Below, piece by piece: positions 45,127 to 54,958 of a stretch of 64,000 bases of DNA (the stretch's first letter is position 1; every line of letters begins with the position of its first letter). Location of the stretch: the NCBI RefSeq assembly GCF_001618685.1, contig NZ_CP014342.1, forward strand, positions 1 through 64,000, written 5' to 3'. The translations under genes were made by a program, and so were the position numbers. The notes beneath the pieces were generated by a model that was not told where the DNA came from, did not search any database, and saw only the letters and a list, made by a program, of their open reading frames with translations. Source of the DNA: Geobacillus subterraneus (lineage in GTDB: Bacteria > Bacillota > Bacilli > Bacillales > Anoxybacillaceae).

Positions 45127-45882
45127 TCACCGCCCGCTCGGCCCGCGGTCAGTCTGCGCCGGCAGCAGCCGATACATTTCCTTCGCCAGCCGCTCAAGCA
45201 AATAAACGACCGGCAGCTGCGTTGTCACGTCCGTCTGTCCGATCCGCTCGGCGGTGGCATAATACGTCAAATTGTAGTCCGAGATGTTCGCGAGCGAACA
45301 ATGTTTTCGGTTGGTGATGCTGATGATCGTGCCGCCCTTTTCCTTAAAACGGTGCACCTGGGCGAGCGTGTGCGGCGTTTCGCCGGACACCGACAAAGCG
45401 ATCACGGCGCAGTTGTGGAAATAATGGCCGTAAATCGGAAAAAACGGGTCCTTGATGTAGACGGAAAACTTTTGCAAGGCAGAAAAATAGCGCGATCCGT
45501 ATTCAGCCAAAATGCCGGAGCTGCCGGAGCCGACAAAAATCACGTGATCCGCTTGGGCGATCGCGGCGGCGGCATCAACAATGGCCCGCTCGTAATCGGC
45601 CGTCAGCGTCCGTTCGAAAAATTCCTTAAGCACCTCTTGACTGCTGATGATCGCGGTTCGCTTTGTCTCGCGTAAATACAGCTTCCATTTCGTTTTAAAT
45701 TCACTGAACCCTTCGCAGCCGACCTTTTTGCAAAAGCGGAGCACAGTCGGCGGCGAGACATGGACGGCTTCGGCGAGCTCGCGGATGCGCATGTACGCGA
45801 CTTCATGCGGATGTTTCATCACATAGTCGTAAATGGCGTAGTCGAGTTCGGAGAACTGAGCGATTTGTTCGGGAGTGAACAT
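45127..45882 (-). CDS. RpiR-family regulator
   Basis: A 251-residue regulator with an N-terminal HTH_6 domain (ELAEAVHVSPPTVLRFCKKVGCEGFSEFK, residues 36-64) and a C-terminal SIS sugar-phosphate domain (VIFVGSGSSGILAEYGSRYFSAL, VIALSVSGETPHTLAQVHRFKEKGGTIISITN). It lies between the GH1 gene, facing it end to end with a 5-bp gap, and the divergent GH4 gene 124 bp away. It probably senses a phosphorylated sugar and controls the GH4 gene and perhaps the GH1 gene. Confidence 0.92.
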   Translation of the reverse strand: MFTPEQIAQFSELDYAIYDYVMKHPHEVAYMRIRELAEAVHVSPPTVLRFCKKVGCEGFSEFKTKWKLYLRETKRTAIISSQEVLKEFFERTLTADYERAIVDAAAAIAQADHVIFVGSGSSGILAEYGSRYFSALQKFSVYIKDPFFPIYGHYFHNCAVIALSVSGETPHTLAQVHRFKEKGGTIISITNRKHCSLANISDYNLTYYATAERIGQTDVTTQLPVVYLLERLAKEMYRLLPAQTDRGPSGR

Positions 45883-46006
45883 CGGGATACCTCGCTTTCA
45901 TGGGACAGAACATGCGATAGCCGGGAAAGGATGGCGCTTTCAAGCCCACTGGTTGATTCCTACATTGATTATACCATGCCCAACTGGGCGAAAGGGGAAG
46001 AGGAGT

Positions 46007-47350
46007 ATGGGGAAACGATTGAAAATGGCGACGATCGGCGGCGGGTCAAGCTACACGCCGGAATTGGTCGAAGGGTTGATCAAGCGTTATCATGAATTGC
46101 CGGTCGGGGAACTGTGGCTTGTCGATATTCCGGAAGGCAAAGAAAAACTCGAAATCGTCGGCGCCCTTGCCAAACGGATGGTCGAAAAAGCCGGTGTGCC
46201 GATCGAGATTCATTTGACTTTGGATCGCCGTCGGGCGCTAGAAGGAGCTGATTTTGTCACGACGCAGTTTCGCGTCGGCGGTCTTGAGGCGCGGGCGAAA
46301 GACGAGCGCATCCCGCTCCAATACGGGGTGATCGGCCAAGAGACAAATGGTCCGGGTGGATTGTTTAAAGGGCTGCGCACCATTCCGGTCATTTTGGACA
46401 TCATTCGCGATATGGAAGAGCTTTGCCCCGATGCATGGCTGATCAACTTCACAAACCCGGCTGGAATGGTGACGGAAGCCGTCTTGCGCTACACGAAGCA
46501 GGAAAAAGTCGTCGGTTTGTGCAACGTGCCGATCGGCATGCGCATGGGCGTCGCCAAGCTGCTTGGCGTTGATGCCGACCGCGTGCACATTGATTTTGCC
46601 GGCTTGAACCATATGGTGTTTGGCTTGCACGTCTATCTGGACGGCGTCCGGGTGACGGAAAAGGTGATCGACCTCCTTGCCCATCCGGATCGTTCCGGTG
46701 TGACGATGAAAAATATCGTCGACCTTGGCTGGGAGCCGGATTTCCTAAAAGGGCTGAAAGTGCTGCCATGCCCGTACCACCGGTATTACTACCAAACAGA
46801 CAAAATGCTCGCCGAGGAACTGGAAGCGGCGAAAACGAAAGGAACCCGCGCCGAAGTCGTCCAACAGCTCGAAAAAGAGCTGTTTGAGCTGTACAAAGAC
46901 CCGAACTTGGCCATCAAGCCGCCGCAGCTCGAACAGCGCGGCGGGGCGTACTACAGCGACGCCGCCTGCAGCTTGATCAGCTCCATCTACAACGACAAGC
47001 GCGACATTCAGCCGGTCAACACGAGAAACAACGGCGCTATTGCCAGCATTCCGTCAGAATCGGCTGTTGAGGTCAACTGCGTCATTACAAAAGATGGGCC
47101 GAAACCGATCGCTGTCGGCGACTTGCCGGTTGCGGTGCGCGGCCTCGTCCAGCAAATCAAGTCGTTCGAGCGCGTCGCAGCCGAAGCGGCCGTGACCGGC
47201 GACTACCAAACCGCGCTCGTCGCCATGACGATCAATCCGCTTGTGCCGTCTGACACCATCGCCAAACAAATTTTGGACGAAATGCTTGAAGCGCATAAAG
47301 AACATTTGCCGCAGTTTTTTAAACAGGCCAAAACAGTAGCTGGAAACTAA
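46007..47350 (+). CDS. 6-phospho-beta-glucosidase, GH4 family (CelF/LicH-like)
   Basis: NAD+- and Mn2+-dependent hydrolase of 6-phospho-beta-glucosides acting by an oxidation-elimination mechanism. The 447-residue protein has the Rossmann start MATIGGGSSYTPELVEGLI, the segment NFTNPAGMVTEAVLRY near 150, the metal-site cysteine in VVGLCNVPIGMR near 171, and DFAGLNHMVFG with the metal-binding histidine near 200. The start is ATG 46007 after GAAGAGGAG; the upstream frame overlaps the regulator promoter region. It is divergent from the RpiR gene. Confidence 0.92.
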   Translation: MGKRLKMATIGGGSSYTPELVEGLIKRYHELPVGELWLVDIPEGKEKLEIVGALAKRMVEKAGVPIEIHLTLDRRRALEGADFVTTQFRVGGLEARAKDERIPLQYGVIGQETNGPGGLFKGLRTIPVILDIIRDMEELCPDAWLINFTNPAGMVTEAVLRYTKQEKVVGLCNVPIGMRMGVAKLLGVDADRVHIDFAGLNHMVFGLHVYLDGVRVTEKVIDLLAHPDRSGVTMKNIVDLGWEPDFLKGLKVLPCPYHRYYYQTDKMLAEELEAAKTKGTRAEVVQQLEKELFELYKDPNLAIKPPQLEQRGGAYYSDAACSLISSIYNDKRDIQPVNTRNNGAIASIPSESAVEVNCVITKDGPKPIAVGDLPVAVRGLVQQIKSFERVAAEAAVTGDYQTALVAMTINPLVPSDTIAKQILDEMLEAHKEHLPQFFKQAKTVAGN

Positions 47351-47368
47351 ATCGTTTGGAAAAGCGAT

Positions 47369-47403
47369 TGACAAAGCCGCCTGTCGCCGGGGCGGCTTTG
47401 TCA
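47369..47403 (+). terminator. Strong hairpin terminator after the GH4 gene
   Basis: TGACAAAGCCGCC pairs perfectly with GGCGGCTTTGTCA, followed by TTTCATC. Confidence 0.8.
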
Positions 47404-47563
47404 TTTCATCGTGAAAAGCCGCACAACACAAGGGCTTTCTTCCCGTTCACGTTCCCCTTATTTTAGACAAAATCAATGCTTTTCACCAGCCTTTTCGGCA
47501 GGATTTTGCCTAAGGCGCGGCGAAGAAAATAAAGGAAGTTCAAATATCACAAGGAGGGAGACC

Positions 47564-48418
47564 GTGTCCGAAACGCGAATCGACCATGATCGGCTGTTTA
47601 AGGAGTTGTTGTCGACGTTTTTTGAAGAGTTTTTGCTTCTGTTTTTCCCGCATGTGTATGAACAAGTCGACTTCCGCCACATCTCCTTTTTGTCCGAAGA
47701 GGTGTTTACGGATGTGGCAGCCGGCGAAAAGCACCGTGTCGATCTATTGGTGGAAACAAAGTTGAAGGGGGAAGACGGGCTGATCATCGTCCATATCGAG
47801 CACCAAAGCTACACGCAGCCGGCGTTTCCCGAGCGCATGTTCCTTTATGTCAGCCGTTTGTTTCAAAAATACCGCCGCCGCATTCTGCCCGTTGCCATCT
47901 TCAGCTATGACGCCATCCGCGATGAACCGTCCTCGTTCACCATCCAGTTTTCGTTCCTAACCGTTGTCGATTTCCGCTTTCTTACCGTTGAACTGCGCAA
48001 GTTGCCATGGCGCGAGTACATTCGCCGCGATAACCCGGTCGCCGCCGCTCTGTTAAGCAAAATGGGGTATAATGAAAGTGAAAGAGTGGCCGTGAAAAGA
48101 GAATTTTTGCGCATGCTCGTCCGTTTGGAGCTTGATGAAGCGAAACAGCGGCTGTTGTTTGGCTTTTTTGAGACGTATTTGCGGTTGTCCGAACAAGAGG
48201 AACTCGAATTGCGAAACGAGGTGAACGAAATGGAAACGAAGGAAGCGAAAAAAGTGATGGATCTCATCGTGTCGTACGAGCAACGGGGGGTGGAAAAGGG
48301 GATGGAAAAAGGCAAGATGGACGTTGCGAAACGGATGTTAGGGAAAGGATATGATGTGCCAACGATTTGTGAGTTGACCGGACTGCCAGTGGAGGCGGTG
48401 GAAAAGTTGAAAGAGTAA
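47564..48418 (+). CDS. Rpn-family nuclease / putative transposase
   Basis: A 284-residue protein of the Rpn (PD-(D/E)XK) family, which includes E. coli RpnA-type DNA endonucleases that promote RecA-independent recombination. The nuclease core is visible near residues 50-85: HRVDLLVETKLKG, then IIVHIEHQSYTQPAF (D, E and HQ residues). The C terminus has the frequent acidic and glycine-rich tail (YEQRGVEKGMEKGKMDVAKRML), often followed by the short LTGLPVEAVEKL segment. The start is GTG 47564 after AAGGAGGGAG. It is monocistronic and not carried by a visible element. Confidence 0.85.
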   Translation: MSETRIDHDRLFKELLSTFFEEFLLLFFPHVYEQVDFRHISFLSEEVFTDVAAGEKHRVDLLVETKLKGEDGLIIVHIEHQSYTQPAFPERMFLYVSRLFQKYRRRILPVAIFSYDAIRDEPSSFTIQFSFLTVVDFRFLTVELRKLPWREYIRRDNPVAAALLSKMGYNESERVAVKREFLRMLVRLELDEAKQRLLFGFFETYLRLSEQEELELRNEVNEMETKEAKKVMDLIVSYEQRGVEKGMEKGKMDVAKRMLGKGYDVPTICELTGLPVEAVEKLKE

Positions 48419-48429
48419 AAAATGGGGAG

Positions 48430-48479
48430 ACGCCGTTCCAATGCAGCCAATCTGTTTCGGAACGGCGTTTTTTTTTTTT
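48430..48479 (+). terminator. Rho-independent terminator after the rpn gene
   Basis: ACGCCGTTCC pairs with GGAACGGCGT and is followed by about 12 T. Confidence 0.95.
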
Positions 48480-48561
48480 GCTCGTTCTGCACTTGATGAT
48501 GGGCATGGCCACCGCCGCATGGCGAATGATGACGGCCAGACTGACCCCTATTTGTATTTCA

Positions 48562-48786
48562 TATAGATGCAATTTGAAGATTGACCATTTGCAGCTTTTA
48601 TCGACTGTCGGGCGACCGAACAACGCCGCTTCCAGACCCATAGATGGGTCTGTGAAGCAGGTGGTTGTTCGGTCTTCCGTCACGCCTTGGCGTGACGGGG
48701 CAAGCCTTTGGCTTGCCTTCGACAGTCGAAAATGGACAAACCGCTTTTCCGTCAAGGATCTGTTCACCTTCTTCGTTGCATCTATA
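48562..48786 (+). repeat. Structured MITE, copy B
   Basis: A 225-bp element with the same ends (TATAGATGCAA / TTGCATCTATA) and core as copy A at 29294. The closing stem is perfect here (TCGACTGTCG / CGACAGTCGA). The hairpin tip AGACCC / GGGTCT differs from copy A but still pairs. The element lies between the rpn terminator and the sugar-binding protein gene. Confidence 0.82.
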
Positions 48787-48935
48787 TCTATACAAGCTTT
48801 TGCTGTCATCGAGAAGCAGAGGAGAGCGATGTGCGGCCGCGGCAGGCGGGAAGAAAGGAGAGACACGGCATCCATTTTCTTTTTTCTAGGCTAGCGCCCC
48901 GACGTTCGTGTACAATGGCGGTAGGAGGAATCAAG

Positions 48936-49949
48936 ATGTGCGATTGGTGGAAACGGCTGTTTTACGGGGGCGGCATCGCGGCGCTGCTTGCAAGCGCTTC
49001 CTTCACCGCCTATTGCGCTTGGAACGTGTATGCGTATCCGAAATCAGAGAAGGAACGGGTTCCGGAAAAAACAAAAGAGGCATATCATTTCGTGCTTGTG
49101 CCCGAGGAGCTTGATAATGATTATTGGCGGCTCGTGGAAAAAGGAGCGAAAGCGGCAGCGAAGGAACTCGGCGTTGACCTTGAATACATTGGGCCGCGGC
49201 AGGCGAATATTGATGAGCATTTGCGCATTTTGAAAAAAGCCGCAGCAGCGAAAGTCGATGGGATTATCACACAAGGGTTGACGGAAGCGGAATTTGTCCC
49301 AGTGATTAACGAAATCACGGACAAGAATATTCCTGTGGTGACGATCGATACGGATGCCCCGACGAGCCGACGCGTCGCCTATGTGGGAACGGATAATTAT
49401 TATGCCGGTTTTCTCGCGGGACGGGCGTTGGCTGAGGATACGAAGGGCAAAGCGACGGTCGCGATTATTACCGGCAGTTTGACGGCGGCGCACCAACAGC
49501 TGCGAGTGCGCGGATTTGAGGATGCGGTGAGACAGGAAAAAGGCATCCGCATCGTTGCCATCGAGGAGTCGCACATTACACGTGTACAAGCAGCCGAAAA
49601 AGCGTACACCATTTTGAAAAAACACCCGGACGTGAACGCCTTTTACGGAACGAGTGCGCTTGATGCGATCGGTATTGCCAAAGTGGTCGAACAGTTTCAC
49701 CGCGAGCGGGAAACATATATTATCGGCTTTGACACGCTGCCGGAGACGATCGGGTATTTGCAAAAAGGGACGATTGAAGCGACGGTCGTCCAAGAACCGT
49801 ATGAAATGGGATACCGGGCGGTGAAACTGATGGCTGCTATTGTCGCTGGCCATGACGTGCCGGAAGTGACGAACACAGAGACGAAGGTCATTCGAAAAGA
49901 AGATTTGCCGCTGCGCCCGGCGCGCAATTATGAAGTCAAGACACCTTGA
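48936..49949 (+). CDS. Membrane-anchored sugar-binding protein of a three-component sensing system
   Basis: A 337-residue periplasmic-binding-protein-4 domain tethered by an N-terminal helix (GGGIAALLASASFTAYCAW). Core features: DNDYWRLVEKGAKAAAKELGVDLEY, AAAAKVDGIITQGLTE, PVVTIDTDAPTSRRVAYVGTDNYYAGFLAGRAL, and IIGFDTLPETIGYLQKGTIEATVVQ. Lacking a permease partner of its class and lying before a YesM/YesN-type pair, it most likely passes a sugar signal to the kinase, as AraP does for AraS in Geobacillus. The start is ATG 48936 after GTAGGAGG. A TACAAT at 48911 may be its -10 box. Confidence 0.85.
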   Translation: MCDWWKRLFYGGGIAALLASASFTAYCAWNVYAYPKSEKERVPEKTKEAYHFVLVPEELDNDYWRLVEKGAKAAAKELGVDLEYIGPRQANIDEHLRILKKAAAAKVDGIITQGLTEAEFVPVINEITDKNIPVVTIDTDAPTSRRVAYVGTDNYYAGFLAGRALAEDTKGKATVAIITGSLTAAHQQLRVRGFEDAVRQEKGIRIVAIEESHITRVQAAEKAYTILKKHPDVNAFYGTSALDAIGIAKVVEQFHRERETYIIGFDTLPETIGYLQKGTIEATVVQEPYEMGYRAVKLMAAIVAGHDVPEVTNTETKVIRKEDLPLRPARNYEVKTP

Positions 49950-50297
49950 TGCTGGCATTTGCAGCTCCTATAGAAAACGAGTAAAAAAGTGTTTTTCTTG
50001 ATCGTTCCTTGTGTGCAAAGAGGAGTCAACGCGATGCGGGTTTGGGAAACAGCACGTTCTATTCGAACAACAGCTTGGCAGGGTGAACGGAAAGCGGCGG
50101 AAGATGGGGGAGCGCCGTCAAAACGGTGGGGTGTGCGATGAAAATATGGATGGCTGTCGCATTCAAGTACGCCCATTTGAACGCGGCGGCGCCTTCATCG
50201 GTTCGATCAGCTTGACGTTGGAATCCGTTTTCGCTTGAAACGGCACGGGGATGGTGCAGACAACAAAGCGCTGGGGACAGCGGGGGGGAAAGCCAGG
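49950..50297 (+). other. 348-bp gap between the binding protein and kinase genes
   Basis: No gene could be assigned. Short frames are present (for example from ATG 50034, MRVWETARSIRTT, and from 50138, MKIWMAVAFKYAH) but none has a convincing start signal or known similarity. Confidence 0.4.
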
Positions 50298-51767
50298 ATG
50301 AACATCCGCACGAAGATGCTGCTTTGTTTTACCGTTTTTTTGCTTTTGTTAAATGGAGCGGTGTTTCTTTTGTACCAAACGAGCGAAGAGATGATGAGCG
50401 ATTACGATCGCCGGATGCGCCGCTTGTTGTTGCTGAATGAAGTGTCGCAACGGACGAACCGATTGATGGAGCAGCTTAATGCGTATGTATCGGAAAAAGA
50501 GGGGCGATACGCGCGCGCCTATGAGCGGGAATTCCGCTGGTTGCAGCAACATCGCCGCCAAGTCGGCGCCATTTCGCCTGCTTTGTCCGACCGGTTGGCG
50601 GCAGAAAACTATGAACATATGATTGAAAGTTTGTTAGAGGAAGCGGCGCTCACGGTCTATCATTTTCAGGCCGGAAATATTGGTTTGTACTCATCCCATC
50701 TGCATGAAATGATGAATATCGCCTTATTTTTGCAAGAAGAAACGTTAAATTTAATTGATGATGAGTTAACGGCTTATCAACAGCGGTATGATGAAGTCGA
50801 GCGGCGCAACCGCTATTTCCGGTATATGGGGATGGGTTTGTTTGTGACAACAATCTGCCTCGGCGTGCTGCTCGCTGTGTTTTTCTCTGGCAGTTTGACG
50901 AAGCCGATCATCCACCTCGCGCATGCAGCCCGGGCCATCGGTGCCGGACGGCTCGATGGACCGGATGTGAAGCCGACAACGAACGATGAACTGCGGCTGC
51001 TTACGATCACATTTAATGATATGCGCCGCAATTTAAGGCAGTTGATCGAAGAAATGAAACAAAAAGCGGAGCTTGACCGGCTCGTCAAAGAACTAGAACT
51101 GAAAAGCTTGCAAAGTCAAATCAATCCGCACTTTTTGTTCAATACGCTCAACACCGTTTCCAAGATGGCGTATTTAGAAGAGGCTGAGCAAACATCAAGG
51201 CTCATCGAGGCAGTGGCGGCGATTTTGCGTTACAACTTAGGGGAGTTGCAGCGGACGGTGGCACTTGCTGATGAGGTACGCATCGCTCGCGAATATTTTT
51301 TCATCCAACAAACGCGCTTTTTCGATCGGATTAAGTTTTCCATTGAGGCGGAATCGTCCTGTCTTGACCAACGGCTTCCGCCCCTTACATTGCAGCCGCT
51401 GATTGAAAATGCGTTCATTCATGGCATCGAATCGTACGAACGGGGAGCCGAATTGACCGTATCCATTTATGAAAAAAACCATCGGGTCATCATCGAAGTG
51501 AAGGATAATGGCGTCGGCATGGACGAACGGATGAAAGCGGAACTGGAAGCGTTTATTCGCGGCGAAGAGACGCCGGCGCGCCGCGAGCAAAGGCGCGGCC
51601 ATTCGACCGGCATCGGTCTGCGCAATGTCATCCGTCGGCTGCAATTGTTTTACGGAGTGACGGACGTGGCGGAAATTGAATCAGCGCCGGAAAAGGGGAC
51701 AACCATTCGGTTATTATTGCCGCGATGGCAAGGAGGGATGAGCAGTGAAAGTAGCGATCGTGGATGA
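50298..51767 (+). CDS. Sensor histidine kinase, YesM family
   Basis: Membrane kinase of 489 residues: an N-terminal helix ([22 protein letters not shown]), an extracellular sensor of about 160 residues, a second helix ([22 protein letters not shown]), a HAMP domain, then a His_kinase domain with His278 in [13 protein letters not shown] and an ATP-binding domain with [16 protein letters not shown] and DNGVGMD plus [13 protein letters not shown]. The start is ATG 50298. It overlaps the response regulator gene, so the pair is co-translated. It probably responds to the sugar-bound protein encoded at 48936. Confidence 0.9.
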   Translation: MNIRTKMLLCFTVFLLLLNGAVFLLYQTSEEMMSDYDRRMRRLLLLNEVSQRTNRLMEQLNAYVSEKEGRYARAYEREFRWLQQHRRQVGAISPALSDRLAAENYEHMIESLLEEAALTVYHFQAGNIGLYSSHLHEMMNIALFLQEETLNLIDDELTAYQQRYDEVERRNRYFRYMGMGLFVTTICLGVLLAVFFSGSLTKPIIHLAHAARAIGAGRLDGPDVKPTTNDELRLLTITFNDMRRNLRQLIEEMKQKAELDRLVKELELKSLQSQINPHFLFNTLNTVSKMAYLEEAEQTSRLIEAVAAILRYNLGELQRTVALADEVRIAREYFFIQQTRFFDRIKFSIEAESSCLDQRLPPLTLQPLIENAFIHGIESYERGAELTVSIYEKNHRVIIEVKDNGVGMDERMKAELEAFIRGEETPARREQRRGHSTGIGLRNVIRRLQLFYGVTDVAEIESAPEKGTTIRLLLPRWQGGMSSESSDRG

Positions 51768-53274
51768 TGAGGCGCTCGAACGGAAAGCGTTGCGCAAAAT
51801 GATCGGCAGCCATCTCCCGCATGCTGAAGTCATAGCGGAAGGCGCCAACGGGCGTGAGGCCGTTGAGATTGCCAAACAATATCGCCCCGATGTGATGCTC
51901 ATTGACATTAAAATGCCTGGCCTCGACGGGCTCGGGGCGATCGAGGCCATTCGGCAAACGGGGCTCGATCTTCAGTTTATTATTGTTTCGGCGTTTGATT
52001 TGTTCGACTATGCGAAGCAGGCGATGCGCTTTGGCGTCAAAGAATATTTGTTAAAGCCGAGCCGGAAAGAAGAGGTCATTTCCGCGTTAGAACGCGTCGG
52101 TGAAGAACTGGAAGCCAAACGGAAAACCGAGGAAAAGCACCGTAAGCTGCAAGAACGGATCGAGCAGCTGCAGATGCTCGTGGAGAAAGAATGGTTATCC
52201 GTTTTGATGATTGAAGACGTACCGGCCGACGAGTGGGAACAGTGGCAGGAACTGTTGCCGTTTTCAGTCGCTTCGGGCATGTTTATCGTCGTCCAATTTC
52301 CTAATGGCGGGCGGACGGAGGAATGGAAGCGGTGGGTAGAAGAACGACTTGGCGAGCGGGCCCCCGCACGCTATATCGTTGGCCGTCTGGCGAACCGGCG
52401 CCTGCCGGTGCTGTTGTTCCGCAGCCGTGATGATGGGGAAATCGCTTGGAAACCAACCGTTCAATCGTTTGCGCTTGATATAGCCAGCCAGTTTGCTCTT
52501 CGGCACGGCGCTCCGCTGTATATCGGACTCGGCTCGCCGGTTTCACGCCTTCATGAGCTCCGATCGTCGTATTACGAAGCGCTGTCCGCTGTCCATTATT
52601 ACGCCGAACGGGAAAAAGCACGAGTCGGTTTTTTGCCGGCCAAGCCGGCGCGTGCCGAACGGGAGAAACAGCTGCTTGAGGCAGTACGCCTCGGCGACAT
52701 CGGGCAGGCGCGGGCGATTGGTCTTGCGTACATCGACGAGCTCATTGCTTCCCACTCGTTATCCGCTGCCGGACGCAAAGTGGACGGGATGTTTGTTTCG
52801 CTTGCTCGCCTTCTTTCCGAGCTTGGCGTTCGTTATGAACGGACGGTGTCGTTTTCCTCTTGCCGTTCAGGAGCGGAACTGAAACAGACCGCCTTCGACG
52901 AGCTCGGCCGCATCGCCGCAGATCTCGAAGCATGGCGCCAGCAGCAAGCCCACGGTAAAATCGGCAAGGCGAAGGACTACATTGACCGCCATTACGCCGA
53001 GCCGCTGACGCTTGAAGAAGTGGCCGAACACGTTGGGATGAGCCCGTACTACTTCAGCAAACTGTTCAAGGAACATTTCGGCATCACGTTTATCGACTAC
53101 GTGACGAACGTGCGCATCGAGCGGGCCAAAGAAGCGCTCGTTCGCACCGATTGCAGTTTAAAAGAAATTTGTTTTTCCGTTGGTTACAATGACCCCAACT
53201 ATTTCAGCCGCGTGTTTAAAAAACAAACGGGCTGGTCGCCGAGCGAATATCGGAAACAGTTGCAGGTGCGATAA
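51745..53274 (+). CDS. Response regulator, YesN family (receiver plus AraC-type DNA binding)
   Basis: A 509-residue activator. The receiver domain has [10 protein letters not shown], the phosphoacceptor Asp54 ([12 protein letters not shown]) and the lysine in [13 protein letters not shown] long linker follows, and the last 100 residues are an AraC-type pair of helix-turn-helix units ([26 protein letters not shown], then [35 protein letters not shown]). The start is GTG 51745 with AAGGAGGG upstream, inside the end of the kinase gene. The direct repeats at 53486 upstream of the ABC transporter are its probable target. Confidence 0.93.
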   Translation: MKVAIVDDEALERKALRKMIGSHLPHAEVIAEGANGREAVEIAKQYRPDVMLIDIKMPGLDGLGAIEAIRQTGLDLQFIIVSAFDLFDYAKQAMRFGVKEYLLKPSRKEEVISALERVGEELEAKRKTEEKHRKLQERIEQLQMLVEKEWLSVLMIEDVPADEWEQWQELLPFSVASGMFIVVQFPNGGRTEEWKRWVEERLGERAPARYIVGRLANRRLPVLLFRSRDDGEIAWKPTVQSFALDIASQFALRHGAPLYIGLGSPVSRLHELRSSYYEALSAVHYYAEREKARVGFLPAKPARAEREKQLLEAVRLGDIGQARAIGLAYIDELIASHSLSAAGRKVDGMFVSLARLLSELGVRYERTVSFSSCRSGAELKQTAFDELGRIAADLEAWRQQQAHGKIGKAKDYIDRHYAEPLTLEEVAEHVGMSPYYFSKLFKEHFGITFIDYVTNVRIERAKEALVRTDCSLKEICFSVGYNDPNYFSRVFKKQTGWSPSEYRKQLQVR

Positions 53275-53310
53275 CTGAAGCAGTCCCGCCATCAACTGAT
53301 AGGAAAACGA

Positions 53311-53338
53311 GCTCGCCCTCTGATCGGGCGGGCTTTTT
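53311..53338 (+). terminator. Rho-independent terminator after the response regulator gene
   Basis: GCTCGCCC pairs with GGGCGGGC (one G-U), followed by five T. Confidence 0.88.
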
Positions 53339-53485
53339 GGCGTTGCACGCTCATAGGTGGGGCGGATTCATTCAGCCACTGTTTTTTATGAACGAATAGA
53401 AATTGGTAAGCAGATGTCCCTATTTGCCACGGGTCGACTATGACAAGACTCGCCTTCTTGTTTGCGTACGTACGGGCGCCCCAGG

Positions 53486-53521
53486 GCAAAAAAGTGAAGA
53501 AAAACGCAAAAAAGTGAAGAA
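53486..53521 (+). promoter_or_regulatory. Direct repeats, probable YesN-type activator site of the ABC operon
   Basis: GCAAAAAAGTGAAGAA occurs twice, at 53486-53501 and 53506-53521, exactly 20 bp apart, about two helical turns. The second copy ends 8 bp before the expected -35 position. The -10 box is TACAAT at 53553-53558 and the -35 (GTAATC) is poor, as expected of an activator-dependent promoter. AraC-type regulators commonly bind tandem repeats of this kind. Confidence 0.75.
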
Positions 53522-53600
53522 GTCAAGCCGTAATCAGGCGAGTCGCGCATGATACAATCATCAATGAAAGGGTTTTCAAAAAGGGTGAAGGGGGAGAAAC

Positions 53601-54893
53601 ATGAGAAAGAAAGCAGCTGTGTGGCTTTCGCTCGCTCTTGGGTTCGGTATGGCACTATCAGGCTGCAGCTCGAATTCAGTGTCCGATGACGCCAAACAAG
53701 GCAACCAAAAAGCGGGAGAAAAGCTCGAGATTTTCAGCTGGTGGACAGGAGCTGGTGAGGAAGACGGTCTCAAAGCGCTGATCAAGCTGTTCCAAGAAAA
53801 ATATCCGGACATTGAAATCGAAAACGCGGCCGTCGCCGGCGGAGCCGGGACGAACGCCAAGGCGGTCTTAGCGAGCCGCATGCAAGGGGACGACCCCCCA
53901 TCAACGTTCCAAGTGCACGGTGGGGCGGAGCTGAATGAAGGCTGGGTCGCTGCCGGCAAAATGGAGCCGCTCAACGACTTGTATGAACAAGAAGGCTGGA
54001 TGGACAAATTCCCGAAAGCGCTCATTGACATGGTCAGCAAAGACGGCAACATTTACTCTGTTCCGGTGAATATCCACCGCGGCAATGTGCTTTGGTATAA
54101 CAAAAAAGTGTTTGCTGACAATGGACTTCAGCCGCCAAAAACATTTGACGAGTTTTTCCAAGTGGCGGATCAGCTGAAGGCAAAAGGCGTTACGCCGCTC
54201 GCGCTTGGCGATAAAGAACCATGGACTGCAACGCATTTGTTTGAAACCGTTTTATTAGGGACGCTCGGAGCGGACGGCTACAAAAAGCTTTGGACCGGGG
54301 AATTGTCGTTTGATGATCCGAAAGTGAAACAGGCGGCTGAAACGTTTAAGAAAATGCTCGGCTATATTAACGAAGACCATAGCTCGCGCAACTGGCAAGA
54401 CGCAGCTCAGCTCGTCGCTGAAGGAAAAGCAGCCATGTACGTGATGGGCGACTGGGCCAAAGGCTACTTTGTGAACGACTTACAATTAAACGTGAATGAA
54501 GATTTCGGCTACGTGCCGACACCGAATACCGATGGCAAGTTTATGGTCATTACCGACACGTTCGGGCTGCCAAAAGGGGTGAAAAACCCGGACGATGTGA
54601 AGAAGTTTTTGGCTTTGCTTGGTTCGGTTGAGGGGCAAGATGCGTTCAACCCATTGAAAGGATCAATCCCCGCCCGCATCGATGCTGATCCGTCGAAGTA
54701 CGACGAATACGGCAAACAAACGATGGAAGATTTCAAGAACGCAGAATTGGCGCCAAGCTTAGCGCACGGCTCAGCGGCACCGGAAGGTTTTGTCACGAAA
54801 GTGAACCAGGCCATCAACATTTTTGTTACGCAAAAAGATGTCAACTCGTTTATTGGCACCCTTGTTTCAGCAGCGGCGGAACTGAAGAAGTAA
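53601..54893 (+). CDS. CUT1 ABC transporter sugar-binding lipoprotein
   Basis: The extracellular receptor of a carbohydrate importer, 430 residues. The signal peptide ends in the lipobox LSGC at residue 22, followed by a mature domain of the SBP_bac_1 fold (KLEIFSWWTGAGEEDGLKALIKLFQEKYPDIEIE; DDPPSTFQVHGGAELNEGW; VPVNIHRGNVLWYNKKVFADNGL; DTFGLPKGVKNPDDVKKFL). It recalls glucose/mannose-type receptors of the family; the ligand is inferred only. GAAGGGGGAG precedes the ATG. It heads an operon with two permeases and lacks an ATPase gene, so a shared MsmX-type ATPase is presumed. Confidence 0.9.
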   Translation: MRKKAAVWLSLALGFGMALSGCSSNSVSDDAKQGNQKAGEKLEIFSWWTGAGEEDGLKALIKLFQEKYPDIEIENAAVAGGAGTNAKAVLASRMQGDDPPSTFQVHGGAELNEGWVAAGKMEPLNDLYEQEGWMDKFPKALIDMVSKDGNIYSVPVNIHRGNVLWYNKKVFADNGLQPPKTFDEFFQVADQLKAKGVTPLALGDKEPWTATHLFETVLLGTLGADGYKKLWTGELSFDDPKVKQAAETFKKMLGYINEDHSSRNWQDAAQLVAEGKAAMYVMGDWAKGYFVNDLQLNVNEDFGYVPTPNTDGKFMVITDTFGLPKGVKNPDDVKKFLALLGSVEGQDAFNPLKGSIPARIDADPSKYDEYGKQTMEDFKNAELAPSLAHGSAAPEGFVTKVNQAINIFVTQKDVNSFIGTLVSAAAELKK

Positions 54894-54958
54894 TGAATGA
54901 AAGGGGGACGGGAGCCATTCTCTTCCCCTTTTCGCATTCATCGTAAGGAGGGATGATG

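Noticed and set aside
53486-53521. Start of a CRISPR array because of the identical short repeats.
   Set aside because: Only two 16-bp copies with a 4-bp gap; no spacers and no cas genes.
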